The position numbers and the translations under genes are program-made. Shown here in pieces: positions 54,764 to 64,000 of a stretch of DNA of 64,000 nucleotides; positions within the stretch are counted from its first letter, which is position 1; each line of letters starts with the position of its first letter. The DNA is from Campylobacter ureolyticus (GTDB lineage: Bacteria; Campylobacterota; Campylobacteria; Campylobacterales; Campylobacteraceae), in the NCBI RefSeq assembly GCF_013372225.1, contig NZ_CP053832.1, positions 310,001 through 374,000 on the forward strand. The letters run 5' to 3'. The notes beneath the pieces are model-generated. The model was not told where the DNA came from, did not search any database, and worked only from the letters and a program-made list of their open reading frames with translations.

Positions 54764-55756
54764 GTGGATGAAATGATATCAAAGATTTATTCATCAAAAA
54801 CGCTTGATGAATTAGATGAAATTAGAGTTAAACTTTTTGGAAAAAAAGGGTTAATTACCGCTGAGTTTTCAAAAATAAAAGACTTAAAAGCGGATGAAAA
54901 AAAAGAATTTGCACAAAAGCTAAATGAAAAAAAAGAGACTTTAAATAGTGCAATTTTAGAAAAAAAGCATGAACTTGAAAATTTAAAATTACAAGAAAGA
55001 ATGAAAAAAGAAGCTATTGATGTTACGCTTTTTAATGAAAGTCTAAATATCGGAGCCTTACATCCTATAACAATAACAATGGATAAAATAATTGAGTATT
55101 TTTTATCTCAAAATTTCAGTATTGAAAATGGACCTTTAATTGAGGATGATTTTCATAATTTTGAAGCTTTAAATTTACCGAAATATCACCCAGCGCGCGA
55201 TATGCAAGATACATTTTACACATCGGATAATAATCTTTTAAGAACCCATACAAGTCCAGTTCAAATTAGAACTATGCAAAATGAAAAACCACCTATTAGA
55301 ATGATAGCACCCGGGACTGTTTTTAGAAGAGATTTTGATCTTACTCATACGCCTATGTTTCATCAAATAGAAGGATTAGTTGTTGAAAAAGGAAATAAAG
55401 TAAGCTTTGCAAATTTAAAATATATTTTAGAGGATTTTTTACGATATATGTTTGGTGATGTTAAAGTAAGATTTAGACCTAGTTTTTTCCCATTTACTGA
55501 GCCATCTGCTGAAGTGGATATAAGTTGTATATTTTGCAAAGGACATGGTTGTAGGGTTTGTTCAAACACAGGCTGGTTAGAGGTTTTAGGTAGTGGTGTT
55601 GTAGATCCTAATGTTTTTAAATTTGTTGGATATGAAGATGTGAGTGGTTATGCTTTCGGTCTTGGAGTAGAAAGATTTGCCATGCTTTTACACGGTGTGC
55701 CTGATTTAAGGTCGTTGTTTGAAGGAGATATTAGATTATTGGAGCAATTTAGATGA
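54764..55756 (+). CDS. pheS: Phenylalanine-tRNA ligase alpha subunit
   Basis: Catalytic subunit that charges tRNA-Phe. An N-terminal coiled coil (about 1-95) is followed by the class II core: [35 protein letters not shown] (motif 2) and [16 protein letters not shown] (motif 3). 330 residues, normal. Start GTG 54764 with ACAAGGAAT upstream. Confidence 0.97.
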   Translation: MDEMISKIYSSKTLDELDEIRVKLFGKKGLITAEFSKIKDLKADEKKEFAQKLNEKKETLNSAILEKKHELENLKLQERMKKEAIDVTLFNESLNIGALHPITITMDKIIEYFLSQNFSIENGPLIEDDFHNFEALNLPKYHPARDMQDTFYTSDNNLLRTHTSPVQIRTMQNEKPPIRMIAPGTVFRRDFDLTHTPMFHQIEGLVVEKGNKVSFANLKYILEDFLRYMFGDVKVRFRPSFFPFTEPSAEVDISCIFCKGHGCRVCSNTGWLEVLGSGVVDPNVFKFVGYEDVSGYAFGLGVERFAMLLHGVPDLRSLFEGDIRLLEQFR

Positions 55757-58080
55757 TAGTAACTAGAAATTGGTTGCAAGAATGGATAGATATTTCACAA
55801 ATAAATAGTGAAAAATTAGTTAAAATTTTAAATGAAATTGGTTTAGAGGTTGATAGTTATAGTGAGATAAGGTTGCCACAAAAAGTGGTTATTGGATATG
55901 TAAAAAGTAAAAGAGCTCATGAAAACTCTGATAAATTAAATATTTGTGAAGTTGATGTAGGAAGTGAAATTTTACAAATTGTTTGTGGTGCTAAAAATGT
56001 AGAAACTGGTCAGTATGTTGCAGTAAGTCTAATTGGAGCAACATTGCCAAATGGCATTAGGATAAAGCCTGCAAAATTAAGAGGAGTTGACAGTTTTGGT
56101 ATGATTTGTTCGGCTACGGAGCTTGGACTTCCAAAACTAAATGATGGTATTATGGTTTTAGATAATAGCCTAGGTGATATTGTTATTGGAAGAGAACTTT
56201 GTAAATATCCACTTTTAAATGATGATATTATTGAGATAGGTCTTACGCCAAATAGAGGTGATTGTCTTAGTATTTATGGTGTTGCAAGAGATTTAAGTGC
56301 TGCTTTAGATATTTCTTTAAAACCTCTTTCATATAGCGATCAAGATGGTCTTTTAGGCATTGGAAGACTTTTAGGAATTCATTCTAGTGAAAAAATAAAT
56401 AGTTTTTTTGAATATAAAGCCTTTAGTATAGAAAAAGAGTTAAAACTTGATTTAATAAAGTCTTTAAGGGTAAATTTCGCAGGAATTTTAAAAGGTAGTG
56501 TAACTGAAAATTTACTAGCTTATGCAACTTACTCAACTGGAGTTTTACTCAGAGCTTATGATGGTCAAAAGCTTAAAAATAAAGACGATAAGGTTATGCT
56601 CGAAATAAGATCTGAGAAATTTGGAAATTCAAGTGTTTATGAAAACAATCAGCTTATTTCTTTAGCAGGAATTTCACAAGATGATAAGTTTAAAGTAGAT
56701 GAAAACTCAAAACTAGTAATAATAGAGGCAAATTACACAGATCCAAAAATAATAGCTACAGCAACTAATGAAAATAAAGAGTTAAAAGGTGATGGACATA
56801 TCTACAGAGCAGTTAGAGGAAGTGAGCCAAAGCTTAGTGTAGGGCTTGAGTATTTATGCAGTATTATTTCAAAAAATGATAGTATAAATTTATACAGTGG
56901 CACTCAAAAAGTAAAACCTATAAAAGAACCAAAAACTGTAATTTTCAGTGCTGAGCAAATAAATAACATTATAGGAAAAGAAATTTTAAGAAATGATGCA
57001 GTTAAGATTCTTAAAAAACTTGGATTTGAAATTGGAATAGAGCAGGATTTAATAAATGCAAAAGTACCTTTATTCAGACATGATATTGAAAATGTTTACG
57101 ATATAGCAGAAGAAATAGTTAGAATAATTGGTATTGACAATATTCCTTCAAAAGCACTTATATTTAATGAGCAAAATAGAATAAACAACTATTTTAAAGA
57201 GTATAAAAACAAAAAAAATTTAAAAAGAAAAGCTTGTGATAATGGTTTTTTTGAGTGTATTCATTATATTTTTGACAGCGAAGAAGAACTTTTAAAATTT
57301 GGTTTTAAAAAGTGTAAAACACAAATTTTAAATCCTATAACAAGTGATTTAAACACTCTCAGGCCAACTTTAATAAATCACTTATTAAAATCAAGCGTAA
57401 GAAACTATAAAAATTCCCAAAGATCAATTAAGCTTTTTGAAATAGGAGCTGTTTTTGATGAAAATGCAAAACAAAACGATAAAGTTGCCTTTTTAATGAG
57501 TGGACTCATAAATGAAGCAAGTTTATTAAACACTCAAAAGCCAAAAGAGATAGATTTTATAACTTTTGCTTCAAAAGTGCAAAATATAATTGGCAAATTT
57601 AGTTGCAAAGTACCAAATAGCGCAATTTCTTATTTAAATAAATTTGAACAAGCTCAAATTATTCAAGATAAAAAAGTAATTGGATATATTGGTAGAGTTG
57701 ATTTAAGTATTGAAAATGAGCTTGAGCTACCTAAAACATACATTTGCGAAATTAACTATGAAGATCTTAAATTTGATGATATTGTAGCTAAAGCATATTC
57801 TAAATTTCCAAGTATTGGCAGAGATTTAAGTTTAATAGTTCCTAAAAATATGCGCTACGAAGAAGTTAGAGAAGTTTTAAAATCGGTAAAAACTAAAAAT
57901 TTAAAATCTTTTAATTTGGTCGATATTTATAGTGATGATAGTTTGAAAAGCTTCAATAGTGTAACTATTAAATTTATATTCCAAAGCATGGAAGAAACTT
58001 TAGAGGATAATGAAATTTCAAAAGAGCTTGATGAAATTTTAAAGGCTTTAAAAGAAAAATTAAATGTTGGTATAAGATGA
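55753..58080 (+). CDS. pheT: Phenylalanine-tRNA ligase beta subunit
   Basis: 775 residues with a tRNA-binding (EMAP-like) domain at 40-150 ([19 protein letters not shown]), the B3/B4 editing region and the B5 domain ([17 protein letters not shown] at 170-190 is the linker). The anticodon-binding FDX-ACB domain lies at the end ([33 protein letters not shown]). Overlaps pheS by 4 bases and aroA by 4. Confidence 0.96.
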   Translation: MIVTRNWLQEWIDISQINSEKLVKILNEIGLEVDSYSEIRLPQKVVIGYVKSKRAHENSDKLNICEVDVGSEILQIVCGAKNVETGQYVAVSLIGATLPNGIRIKPAKLRGVDSFGMICSATELGLPKLNDGIMVLDNSLGDIVIGRELCKYPLLNDDIIEIGLTPNRGDCLSIYGVARDLSAALDISLKPLSYSDQDGLLGIGRLLGIHSSEKINSFFEYKAFSIEKELKLDLIKSLRVNFAGILKGSVTENLLAYATYSTGVLLRAYDGQKLKNKDDKVMLEIRSEKFGNSSVYENNQLISLAGISQDDKFKVDENSKLVIIEANYTDPKIIATATNENKELKGDGHIYRAVRGSEPKLSVGLEYLCSIISKNDSINLYSGTQKVKPIKEPKTVIFSAEQINNIIGKEILRNDAVKILKKLGFEIGIEQDLINAKVPLFRHDIENVYDIAEEIVRIIGIDNIPSKALIFNEQNRINNYFKEYKNKKNLKRKACDNGFFECIHYIFDSEEELLKFGFKKCKTQILNPITSDLNTLRPTLINHLLKSSVRNYKNSQRSIKLFEIGAVFDENAKQNDKVAFLMSGLINEASLLNTQKPKEIDFITFASKVQNIIGKFSCKVPNSAISYLNKFEQAQIIQDKKVIGYIGRVDLSIENELELPKTYICEINYEDLKFDDIVAKAYSKFPSIGRDLSLIVPKNMRYEEVREVLKSVKTKNLKSFNLVDIYSDDSLKSFNSVTIKFIFQSMEETLEDNEISKELDEILKALKEKLNVGIR

Positions 58081-59354
58081 AAATTTATGCTTTAAAAACT
58101 CCTATAATTGGTGAACTTTCAAATATAGCTTTTGATAAGTCAATTTCACATAGAAGTGCTATTTTTTCACTTTTAAGCGATAAAGTTTCAGTTATCAAAA
58201 ACTATCTTTTTGCAGATGATACAAATGCAACTTTAGAAATAATTAAACTTCTTGGGGCAAAAGTTGAAATTTTAAAAAATCTGGTAAGAATAACACCCCC
58301 AAAAGACATAAAAGAGCCAAGTCAAATTCTAGATTGTAAAAATTCAGGCACTGCGATGAGAATTCTAATGGGGTTATTGGCTAGTAAAAATGGTTTTTTT
58401 ATTTTAAATGGGGATAGATACTTAAATGAAAGACCAATGAAAAGAGTTACAAAGCCCTTATGTGAAATAGGAGCGAGCATAGATGGAAGAGATGACGGCG
58501 ATAAAGCACCACTTTGTATAAGAGGAAACAAGCTAAAATATTTTGAATATGAAAGTAAAATTGCCTCAGCACAAGTAAAATCTTCTTTAATTTTGGCTGC
58601 ACTTAACTCAAATGGATGTAAATTTAAAGAACCTGAACTAAGCCGCGATCATAGTGAAAAAATGCTTATTTCAATGGGTGCTTATATTAAAAGAGATGGT
58701 CTTAGTATAGATGTAAAACCACTTAAAAATGCATTAAAACCAATAAATATTGAGGTTCCAAATGACCCAAGTTCAGCTTTTTATTTTGCTGTTGCAGCAT
58801 CAATCATACCTGGCTCACACATTGTTTTAAAAAATGTTTTGCTTAATAAAACTAGAATTGAAGCTTATAAAGTTTTAGAAAAAATGGGTGCTAATATTGA
58901 GTTTATTCAAACGCAAAATGATTATGAAAAAATTGGAGATATAAAGGTTAAATTTGCAAAATTAAAAGCTGTTGAAGTAAAAGAAAATATTTCTTGGTTA
59001 ATTGATGAAATTCCAGCCTTAGCCATTGCATTTGCGTGTGCTAATGGAAAAAGCATTATAAAAAATGCAAAAGAGTTAAGAGTAAAAGAGTGCGATAGAA
59101 TCTCTGTTATGGTTAGTGGATTAAAAGCATGTGGGCTTGAGGTTAGTGAGTTTGAGGATGGCTTTAGCGTTGTATCAAAAGGCGAATTAAAACCTGCCAT
59201 AATTGATAGTTTTGGTGATCACAGAATTGCTATGAGTTTTGCAATTTTAGGTTTAAAAAGTGGAATGATAATAGAAGATGATGAGTGTATAAACGCATCT
59301 TTTCCAAATTTTAAAGAAATTTTAAAAAGTCTTGGAGTAAGTGTTGAAAATTGA
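58077..59354 (+). CDS. aroA: 3-phosphoshikimate 1-carboxyvinyltransferase (EPSP synthase)
   Basis: Shikimate pathway enzyme joining PEP and shikimate-3-phosphate. 425 residues; DKSISHRSAIFSLLS at the N-terminus, NSGTAMRILMGLL, LNERPMKRV, ELSRDHSEKML and GDHRIAMSFAI are the signature residues. It also supplies chorismate, a possible source of the aryl head group for the APE cluster. ATGA overlap with pheT. Confidence 0.97.
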   Translation: MKIYALKTPIIGELSNIAFDKSISHRSAIFSLLSDKVSVIKNYLFADDTNATLEIIKLLGAKVEILKNLVRITPPKDIKEPSQILDCKNSGTAMRILMGLLASKNGFFILNGDRYLNERPMKRVTKPLCEIGASIDGRDDGDKAPLCIRGNKLKYFEYESKIASAQVKSSLILAALNSNGCKFKEPELSRDHSEKMLISMGAYIKRDGLSIDVKPLKNALKPINIEVPNDPSSAFYFAVAASIIPGSHIVLKNVLLNKTRIEAYKVLEKMGANIEFIQTQNDYEKIGDIKVKFAKLKAVEVKENISWLIDEIPALAIAFACANGKSIIKNAKELRVKECDRISVMVSGLKACGLEVSEFEDGFSVVSKGELKPAIIDSFGDHRIAMSFAILGLKSGMIIEDDECINASFPNFKEILKSLGVSVEN

Positions 59355-60171
59355 ACTTGCTGATAGTTATGGGTTTTGTTTTGGTGTAAAAAGAGCTATA
59401 AGAATTGCTGAAAATACAAAAGATAGTGCTACTTATGGTGAGCTTATCCATAATGCTGAAGAGATAAAAAGACTAAAAGAGCATTTTAATGTAAAAACAT
59501 TAAATACAATGCAAGATTTAGAAAATGAAAATAGCATTATTATAAGAACTCATGGTATTACAAAAAAAGATCTAGATACTTTTAAATCTCAAAATAAAAA
59601 GATAATTGATGCAACTTGCCCATTTGTTTCTAAGCCTCAAAATATTGTTGAAAAAATGAGCAAAGAAGGCTATGATATTGTTATTTTTGGTGATAAAAAT
59701 CATCCCGAAGTAAAAGGCATTATGAGTTATGCACTAAAAAATGTTTTTGTTATTTTAAGTACAGATGAACTTATAGATAAAAAAATTTCAAACAAAGTAG
59801 CAGTTGTTTCACAAACAACAAAAAAAGTTGAAGAATTTGCAAAAATAGTCTCTTATTTAATAACTAGATCAAAGGAAGTAAGAGTTTTTAATACAATTTG
59901 CAATGCCACTTTAGAAAATCAAAAAGCTGTTGAAAAGCTTGCAAAAAAAGCTGATGTAATGATAATAATTGGTGGAAAAAACTCATCAAATACAAAACAA
60001 CTTTATTTAATATCGAAACAAATTTGTTCTGATAGTTATCATATAGAAAACGAAAGTGAGCTAAAAAAAGAGTGGTTTAAAGGCAAAAATTTATGTGGTA
60101 TAAGTGCAGGAGCAAGCACGCCTGATTGGATTATAACAAACGTTTCAAACAAAATAAAAGAGCTTTCATAA
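59341..60171 (+). CDS. ispH: 4-hydroxy-3-methylbut-2-enyl diphosphate reductase
   Basis: Last enzyme of the MEP isoprenoid pathway. The three iron-sulfur cysteines are in YGFCFGVKRAI, DATCPFVSKPQ and NTICNATLENQ. NHPEVKGIM and GGKNSSNTKQLY are also typical. 276 residues, normal. GTG 59341 (or TTG 59344) start overlaps aroA by 14 bases. Confidence 0.97.
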   Translation: MLKIELADSYGFCFGVKRAIRIAENTKDSATYGELIHNAEEIKRLKEHFNVKTLNTMQDLENENSIIIRTHGITKKDLDTFKSQNKKIIDATCPFVSKPQNIVEKMSKEGYDIVIFGDKNHPEVKGIMSYALKNVFVILSTDELIDKKISNKVAVVSQTTKKVEEFAKIVSYLITRSKEVRVFNTICNATLENQKAVEKLAKKADVMIIIGGKNSSNTKQLYLISKQICSDSYHIENESELKKEWFKGKNLCGISAGASTPDWIITNVSNKIKELS

Positions 60172-60275
60172 AAATCTAAATTGCATTATTTTAATAAGAT
60201 TTAAAGCATAATTTAACTAAAATTAAGTCTTAATTTATTCTGCCGTGAATAAAAATTACATTTAAAGGGAAAAAA

Positions 60276-61952
60276 ATGGCTGAGGTGAACGAGAAAGAAG
60301 TTCAAAATACTATAGGTGAGGAATTTGAAGATTTTGAATCTATGCTAGAAGAGTCTTTAGAAAAGACTTCAGGTGGTGGTGTTACAAAAGGCATCGTTGT
60401 TGCTATAAAAGGTGAAGATATTTTTGTTGATGTTGATAGAAAAACAGAAGGCGTTTTAAAAGCGTATGAAGTAACTGACAAAGATGGAAATATAACTGTA
60501 AAACCAGGCGATGAGATAGAAGTCATCATCACAGGAAACAGAGGTGGAAAGCCACTTGTTTCATTTGAAAAAGCAAAAAGAGTTAAAAAAGTAGCTGAGT
60601 TTATTGAAAATTTTGATGAAAACAATGAAGTAGATGTTGAAGCTAAAATTGTTTCAAAAAATAGAGGTGGATATATTTGTATAAGCAAAGATGGTGTTGA
60701 GTTCTTTATGCCAAGATCACAAAGTGCTTTAAGAGATTCTAACTCTTTAATTGGAAAAACTTATAAAGCAAGAGTTTTTAAAATAGATAAAGAAAATAGT
60801 GCTATTTTGATATCTAGAAAAAAGATTCTAGATGAAGAAAGAAAAGTAAAAAAAGAAGTTTTAGATCAAATTTCTCAAACAACAGATATCATTGAGGGTG
60901 TTGTTAAAAAAATTACAACTTATGGAATGTTTGTTGATGTTGGTGGTGTTGATGGACTTGTTCATTATAGTGAAATAAGCTACAAAGGTCCTGTTAATCC
61001 AAGTACTTTATTTAAAGAAGGTGATAAAGTCCCAGTTAAAGTATTAAGCTATGATAAAGAAAAAAAGCATCTTTCACTTTCTATTAAAGAAGCAATGCCA
61101 GATCCGTGGCTTGAGCTTGCAGAAAGCGGACTTGCTATGGGTGATGTTATAAAAGTAGTTGTTAATAACATAGAGCCTTATGGTGCATTTGTGGATTTAG
61201 GAAATGATATAGAGGGATTTTTACACATTAGTGAAATTTCATGGGATAAAAACATTCAAAATCCAAAAGATTTCATAAATGAGGGTGATGAAATAAATGT
61301 TGAAGTTATAGAGATAGACACTGAAAAAAGAAAACTTAGAGTAAGTCTTAAAAATTTACTAGAAAAGCCTTTTGATGAGTTTAAGAAAAACTATAAAGTA
61401 GGCGATGTTGTAAAAGGAAGTGTAGTAACTATAACTAAATTTGGTGCATTTATTAAAATAGGCACAGTTGAAGGTCTTTTAAGAAACGAAGATGTTTCTT
61501 GGGATAGAAATGAAACTTGCAAAGATTTATTAAAAGTTGGTGATGAGGTTGAAGTAAAAATAACTTCAATTGATACAAAAGAAGATAAGATTTCTCTAAG
61601 TAAAAAAGATTTAGAAGATAGCCCAATTGCAAAATATGCCGCTAGCCACAAAGTTGGTGACATAGTAAAAGGAACAATAAGAAATATTAAAGATTTTGGT
61701 TTATTTGTTGAGCTTGAAGAGGGCGTTGATGCACTTTTGAGAAAAGAAGATATTTCTAATATTGAAGATTTAAAAGTTGGCGATGAGATAGAATCAGCAA
61801 TTGATTATCTTGATACTAAAAGAAATAGAATTAGATTAAGTGTAAAAAGACTTTCAAGGCAGAAAGAAAGAGCTGTTTTAAATGAAATAAATAGCGAAAA
61901 TGATGACAATGTAACTATTGGAGATCTTATAAAAGAACAACTTCATAATTAA
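60276..61952 (+). CDS. rpsA: 30S ribosomal protein S1
   Basis: 558 residues with six S1 domains in line: VTKGIVVAIKGEDIFVDV, VEAKIVSKNRGGYICIS, IEGVVKKITTYGMFVDVGG, IKVVVNNIEPYGAFVDLGN, VKGSVVTITKFGAFIKIGT and VKGTIRNIKDFGLFVELEE. S1 binds mRNA leaders on the ribosome. AAAGGG precedes ATG 60276. A strong terminator follows. Confidence 0.96.
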   Translation: MAEVNEKEVQNTIGEEFEDFESMLEESLEKTSGGGVTKGIVVAIKGEDIFVDVDRKTEGVLKAYEVTDKDGNITVKPGDEIEVIITGNRGGKPLVSFEKAKRVKKVAEFIENFDENNEVDVEAKIVSKNRGGYICISKDGVEFFMPRSQSALRDSNSLIGKTYKARVFKIDKENSAILISRKKILDEERKVKKEVLDQISQTTDIIEGVVKKITTYGMFVDVGGVDGLVHYSEISYKGPVNPSTLFKEGDKVPVKVLSYDKEKKHLSLSIKEAMPDPWLELAESGLAMGDVIKVVVNNIEPYGAFVDLGNDIEGFLHISEISWDKNIQNPKDFINEGDEINVEVIEIDTEKRKLRVSLKNLLEKPFDEFKKNYKVGDVVKGSVVTITKFGAFIKIGTVEGLLRNEDVSWDRNETCKDLLKVGDEVEVKITSIDTKEDKISLSKKDLEDSPIAKYAASHKVGDIVKGTIRNIKDFGLFVELEEGVDALLRKEDISNIEDLKVGDEIESAIDYLDTKRNRIRLSVKRLSRQKERAVLNEINSENDDNVTIGDLIKEQLHN

Positions 61953-61955
61953 TTT

Positions 61956-61981
61956 TAGGCACTTTTTAAGTGCCTATTTTC
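61956..61981 (+). terminator. Rho-independent terminator after rpsA
   Basis: TAGGCACTT (61956-61964), TTT, AAGTGCCTA (61968-61976): a perfect nine-pair stem followed by four T and CT. Confidence 0.88.
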
Positions 61982-62000
61982 TACATAAAGGTGTAAAATC

Positions 62001-63578
62001 ATGAATAAAATAATCGTATGTGATGCAATCAATGAAGCTGGATTTGAAATTTTAGCAAAAGAAAAAGACATAGAAGTAGTTAATGCTACAGATGTTCCAA
62101 AGGATGAGCTTTTAAATTTATTAGTTGATGCTGATGTTGCTATAACTAGAAGCCCAACTGAAATAAGTGAGTCTTTTTTAAATGCTGGTAAAAAACTTAA
62201 AGCAGTTGTAAGAGCTGGTGTTGGGGTTGATAATGTTGATATTGATGGATGTTCAAAAAGAGGAATAATTCTAATGAATGTTCCAACAGCAAACACAATT
62301 GCAGCAGTTGAAATGACAATGTGCCATCTTTTAAATGCAGCCAGAAAATATGTGAATTCTTGCAATGATTTGAAAATAGATAGGATTTGGAAAAGAGAAA
62401 AATGGTATGGAACTGAGCTTTATGGAAAAACATTAGGCATAATAGGTTTTGGAAATATTGGCTCAAGAGTAGGAGTTAGATCACTTGCTTTTGGCATGAA
62501 AGTAATAGCTTATGATCCATACATTGAGCCATCAAAAGCAAAAGATTTAGGTGTTGATTATACTTCAAATTTCGATGATATTTTAAAATGTGATTTTATA
62601 ACTATTCATACTCCAAAAACAGCTGAAACAACAAATATGATAGATGAGGCTGAAATTGCAAAAATGAAAGATGGGGTAAGAATTGTAAATTGTGCAAGAG
62701 GTGGTTTGATAAACGAGGATGCACTTTTAAAAAATTTAAAAAATGGCAAAATTGCCTATGCTGGAATCGATGTTTTTGTAAAAGAGCCTGCAACAGATCA
62801 TCCTTTGCTTGATATTGAAAACTTAACCGCAACCCAACATCTTGGAGCCAATACAGTTGAGTCGCAAAAAAATATAGCTGTTCAAGCAGCCGATCAAGCA
62901 ATAAGTGCTCTTAGGGGAATTTGTTATCCAAATGCTCTAAATTTACCTATAAAAACAGAAGATATTCCAAATGAAATCAAACTTTATTTAGATTTAGTTT
63001 CAAAAATGGCATATCTTGCAACTCAGATTAATAAAAATCTTATAAGAAATATTAAAATAGAAGTTTCATCAAATTTGAAAAAATATTTAGATCCGATGCT
63101 TACTTTTGCATTGGTAGGCGCATTAAAAACTCAACTTGGCGATAGTATAAATTATGTAAATGCTAAATTTGTAGCTGATGAGCGAGGCATAAAAACAGAA
63201 TCCGTCGTTACATCAAGTCTAAATTTAAAAAGCTTAGTTACTGTTAAAGTTATAACAGATAAAGAAGTTACTACTTTTAGCGGTGTTGTTTTTGGAGAAA
63301 ATGAAGAAAGAATTGTAAATATTAATGGTTTCAAAACTGACTTTAAGCCAAAAGGTAAGATGATTTTCTTAAAAAATAGAGATATTCCAGGATTTATCCG
63401 TGATATCAGTGCAATTTTGGCAAAAGAAAATATTAACATTGCTGATTTTAGACTTGGCCGTGGTGAAGAAAAAGACGCTTTAGCTGTTGTTTTAGTTGAT
63501 GAAGATATAAACAGTGAAATATTAAAAGAGTTAAATAGCGTTGAGGCTTGTATCTGGGCAAGATACGCAAATGTTTGA
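62001..63578 (+). CDS. serA: D-3-phosphoglycerate dehydrogenase
   Basis: First enzyme of serine synthesis. 525 residues: NAD domain with LGIIGFGNIGSRVGVRSLAFG, substrate and catalytic sites VRAGVGVDNVDIDGCSKRG, NCARGGLINEDALL and ATQHLGANTVESQKN. An intervening domain and a C-terminal ACT domain follow (GFIRDISAILAKENINIADFRLGR), as in long-form SerA. Overlaps the next gene by 1 base. Confidence 0.96.
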   Translation: MNKIIVCDAINEAGFEILAKEKDIEVVNATDVPKDELLNLLVDADVAITRSPTEISESFLNAGKKLKAVVRAGVGVDNVDIDGCSKRGIILMNVPTANTIAAVEMTMCHLLNAARKYVNSCNDLKIDRIWKREKWYGTELYGKTLGIIGFGNIGSRVGVRSLAFGMKVIAYDPYIEPSKAKDLGVDYTSNFDDILKCDFITIHTPKTAETTNMIDEAEIAKMKDGVRIVNCARGGLINEDALLKNLKNGKIAYAGIDVFVKEPATDHPLLDIENLTATQHLGANTVESQKNIAVQAADQAISALRGICYPNALNLPIKTEDIPNEIKLYLDLVSKMAYLATQINKNLIRNIKIEVSSNLKKYLDPMLTFALVGALKTQLGDSINYVNAKFVADERGIKTESVVTSSLNLKSLVTVKVITDKEVTTFSGVVFGENEERIVNINGFKTDFKPKGKMIFLKNRDIPGFIRDISAILAKENINIADFRLGRGEEKDALAVVLVDEDINSEILKELNSVEACIWARYANV

Positions 63579-64000
63579 TGAGTAATGACTGTTTGGTTGG
63601 AGTTGATTTAGGCTCAAACAGTTTAAAAATTTCTTTGATGAATGCTAAGTTTGAGGTTTTAAAAACTGATGAATTTGGCATTCAAAGTGCTTTTGGCTTA
63701 AAAGAAAATTTAAGTGATATCGCTAAAAATAAAATCATACTTGCTTTAGAAAAAATATCAAAAAATTATGATTTAAAAAATGCATTGGCTGTTGCAACGG
63801 AAGCATTTAGAGTTGCAAAAGATAGTGGTGAGTTTTTTAAATTATTAAATGATAAATTTGGTATAAAATTTGAAGTAATAAGTCCTTTAAAAGAGTGCGA
63901 GCTAACAAAACTTGCAGTTTATAAAAGATGTGAAATGCTTGGTGCTAGCACTAGCAATCTTGCCATAGTTGATCTTGGTGGTGCTAGTTGCGAAATCGTG
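63578..64000 (+). CDS. Ppx/GppA phosphatase family protein, N-terminal part
   Basis: The frame opens at ATG 63578 (sharing one base with the serA stop) and runs off the right edge; 141 residues are visible. VGVDLGSNSLKISLM (phosphate loop 1), VATEAFRVAKD and LAIVDLGGASCEIV (second loop) are the exopolyphosphatase/guanosine pentaphosphatase signatures. Which of the two activities it has cannot be said. Coupled to serA. Confidence 0.85.
   Translation, partial: MSNDCLVGVDLGSNSLKISLMNAKFEVLKTDEFGIQSAFGLKENLSDIAKNKIILALEKISKNYDLKNALAVATEAFRVAKDSGEFFKLLNDKFGIKFEVISPLKECELTKLAVYKRCEMLGASTSNLAIVDLGGASCEIV

Noticed and set aside
62197..62901. Leftward frames over serA
   Set aside because: Shadows with biased Leu/His/Gln composition opposite a clear serA gene.

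Overview
The window is low-GC DNA with dense, overlapping operons. The order of its housekeeping genes matches Campylobacter (Campylobacterota): uvrC, a DUF721-like gene and guaA; hemD, purD and pnp; HIT, pheS, pheT, aroA, ispH, rpsA and serA. The ATP synthase c subunit with a signal-peptide-like N-terminus fits the same phylum. A Campylobacter of the C. ureolyticus type is a reasonable guess, but species cannot be proven from this sequence.

Layout. 1-5476: a cut-off NIT-domain chemoreceptor, a PAS-like partner, uvrC, a DUF721-like gene, a tiny LptM-like lipoprotein and guaA. 5477-12231: an accessory island whose Shine-Dalgarno sites and protein families look Firmicute-like and mostly decayed. 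It holds an XRE regulator with two frameshifts, an intact AlbA_2/HATPase regulator with NxGL repeats, an HTH fragment fused to the C-terminal third of an HpaII-like restriction enzyme, an AAA-ATPase/DUF4435 (PARIS-like) gene broken by one frameshift, and an arginase-family pseudogene. 12232-27128: a complete-looking aryl polyene (APE) type II polyketide/fatty-acid-like gene cluster. It has a PPTase, FAD oxidoreductase, DUF3261 lipoprotein, two ketosynthases plus a chain-length factor, dehydratase, ketoreductase, two ACPs, an acyl-ACP synthetase fused to a dehydratase, acyltransferases, glycosyltransferase, thioesterase, a LolA-like carrier and an MMPL exporter. It runs without a gap into hemD.

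27766-43136: 6S RNA directly upstream of purD, then RDD, lptD, PRTase and pnp in one operon; a double-Usp protein; an orphan membrane protein; the leftward pckA, CAP-domain lipoprotein and argH; the DsbL/DsbI oxidative-folding pair; atpE; and tRNA-Leu(GAG). 43113-52597: a filamentous phage (inovirus) prophage in the 3' end of that tRNA. It encodes integrase, HUH replication protein, secretin, Zot/pI ATPase, pVI-like, pIII-like with eight GKGGD units, three tiny hydrophobic coat candidates, pVIII-like coat, pV-like ssDNA-binding candidate, a divergent repressor, a secreted cargo protein and a GC-rich hairpin-filled origin region. A second, truncated integrase copy with its own tRNA 3' end (52574-53222) shows that another related element once sat in tandem. 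53345-64000: an orphan amino-acid-binding protein, hinT, pheS, pheT, aroA, ispH, rpsA, serA and the start of a Ppx/GppA gene.

The most unusual points are the APE variant joined to hemD, the decayed defence island beside it, the tandem inovirus remnant, and a possible RNA switch in the leader of the phage pV-like gene, where a 10-bp inverted repeat exactly covers the ribosome binding site.
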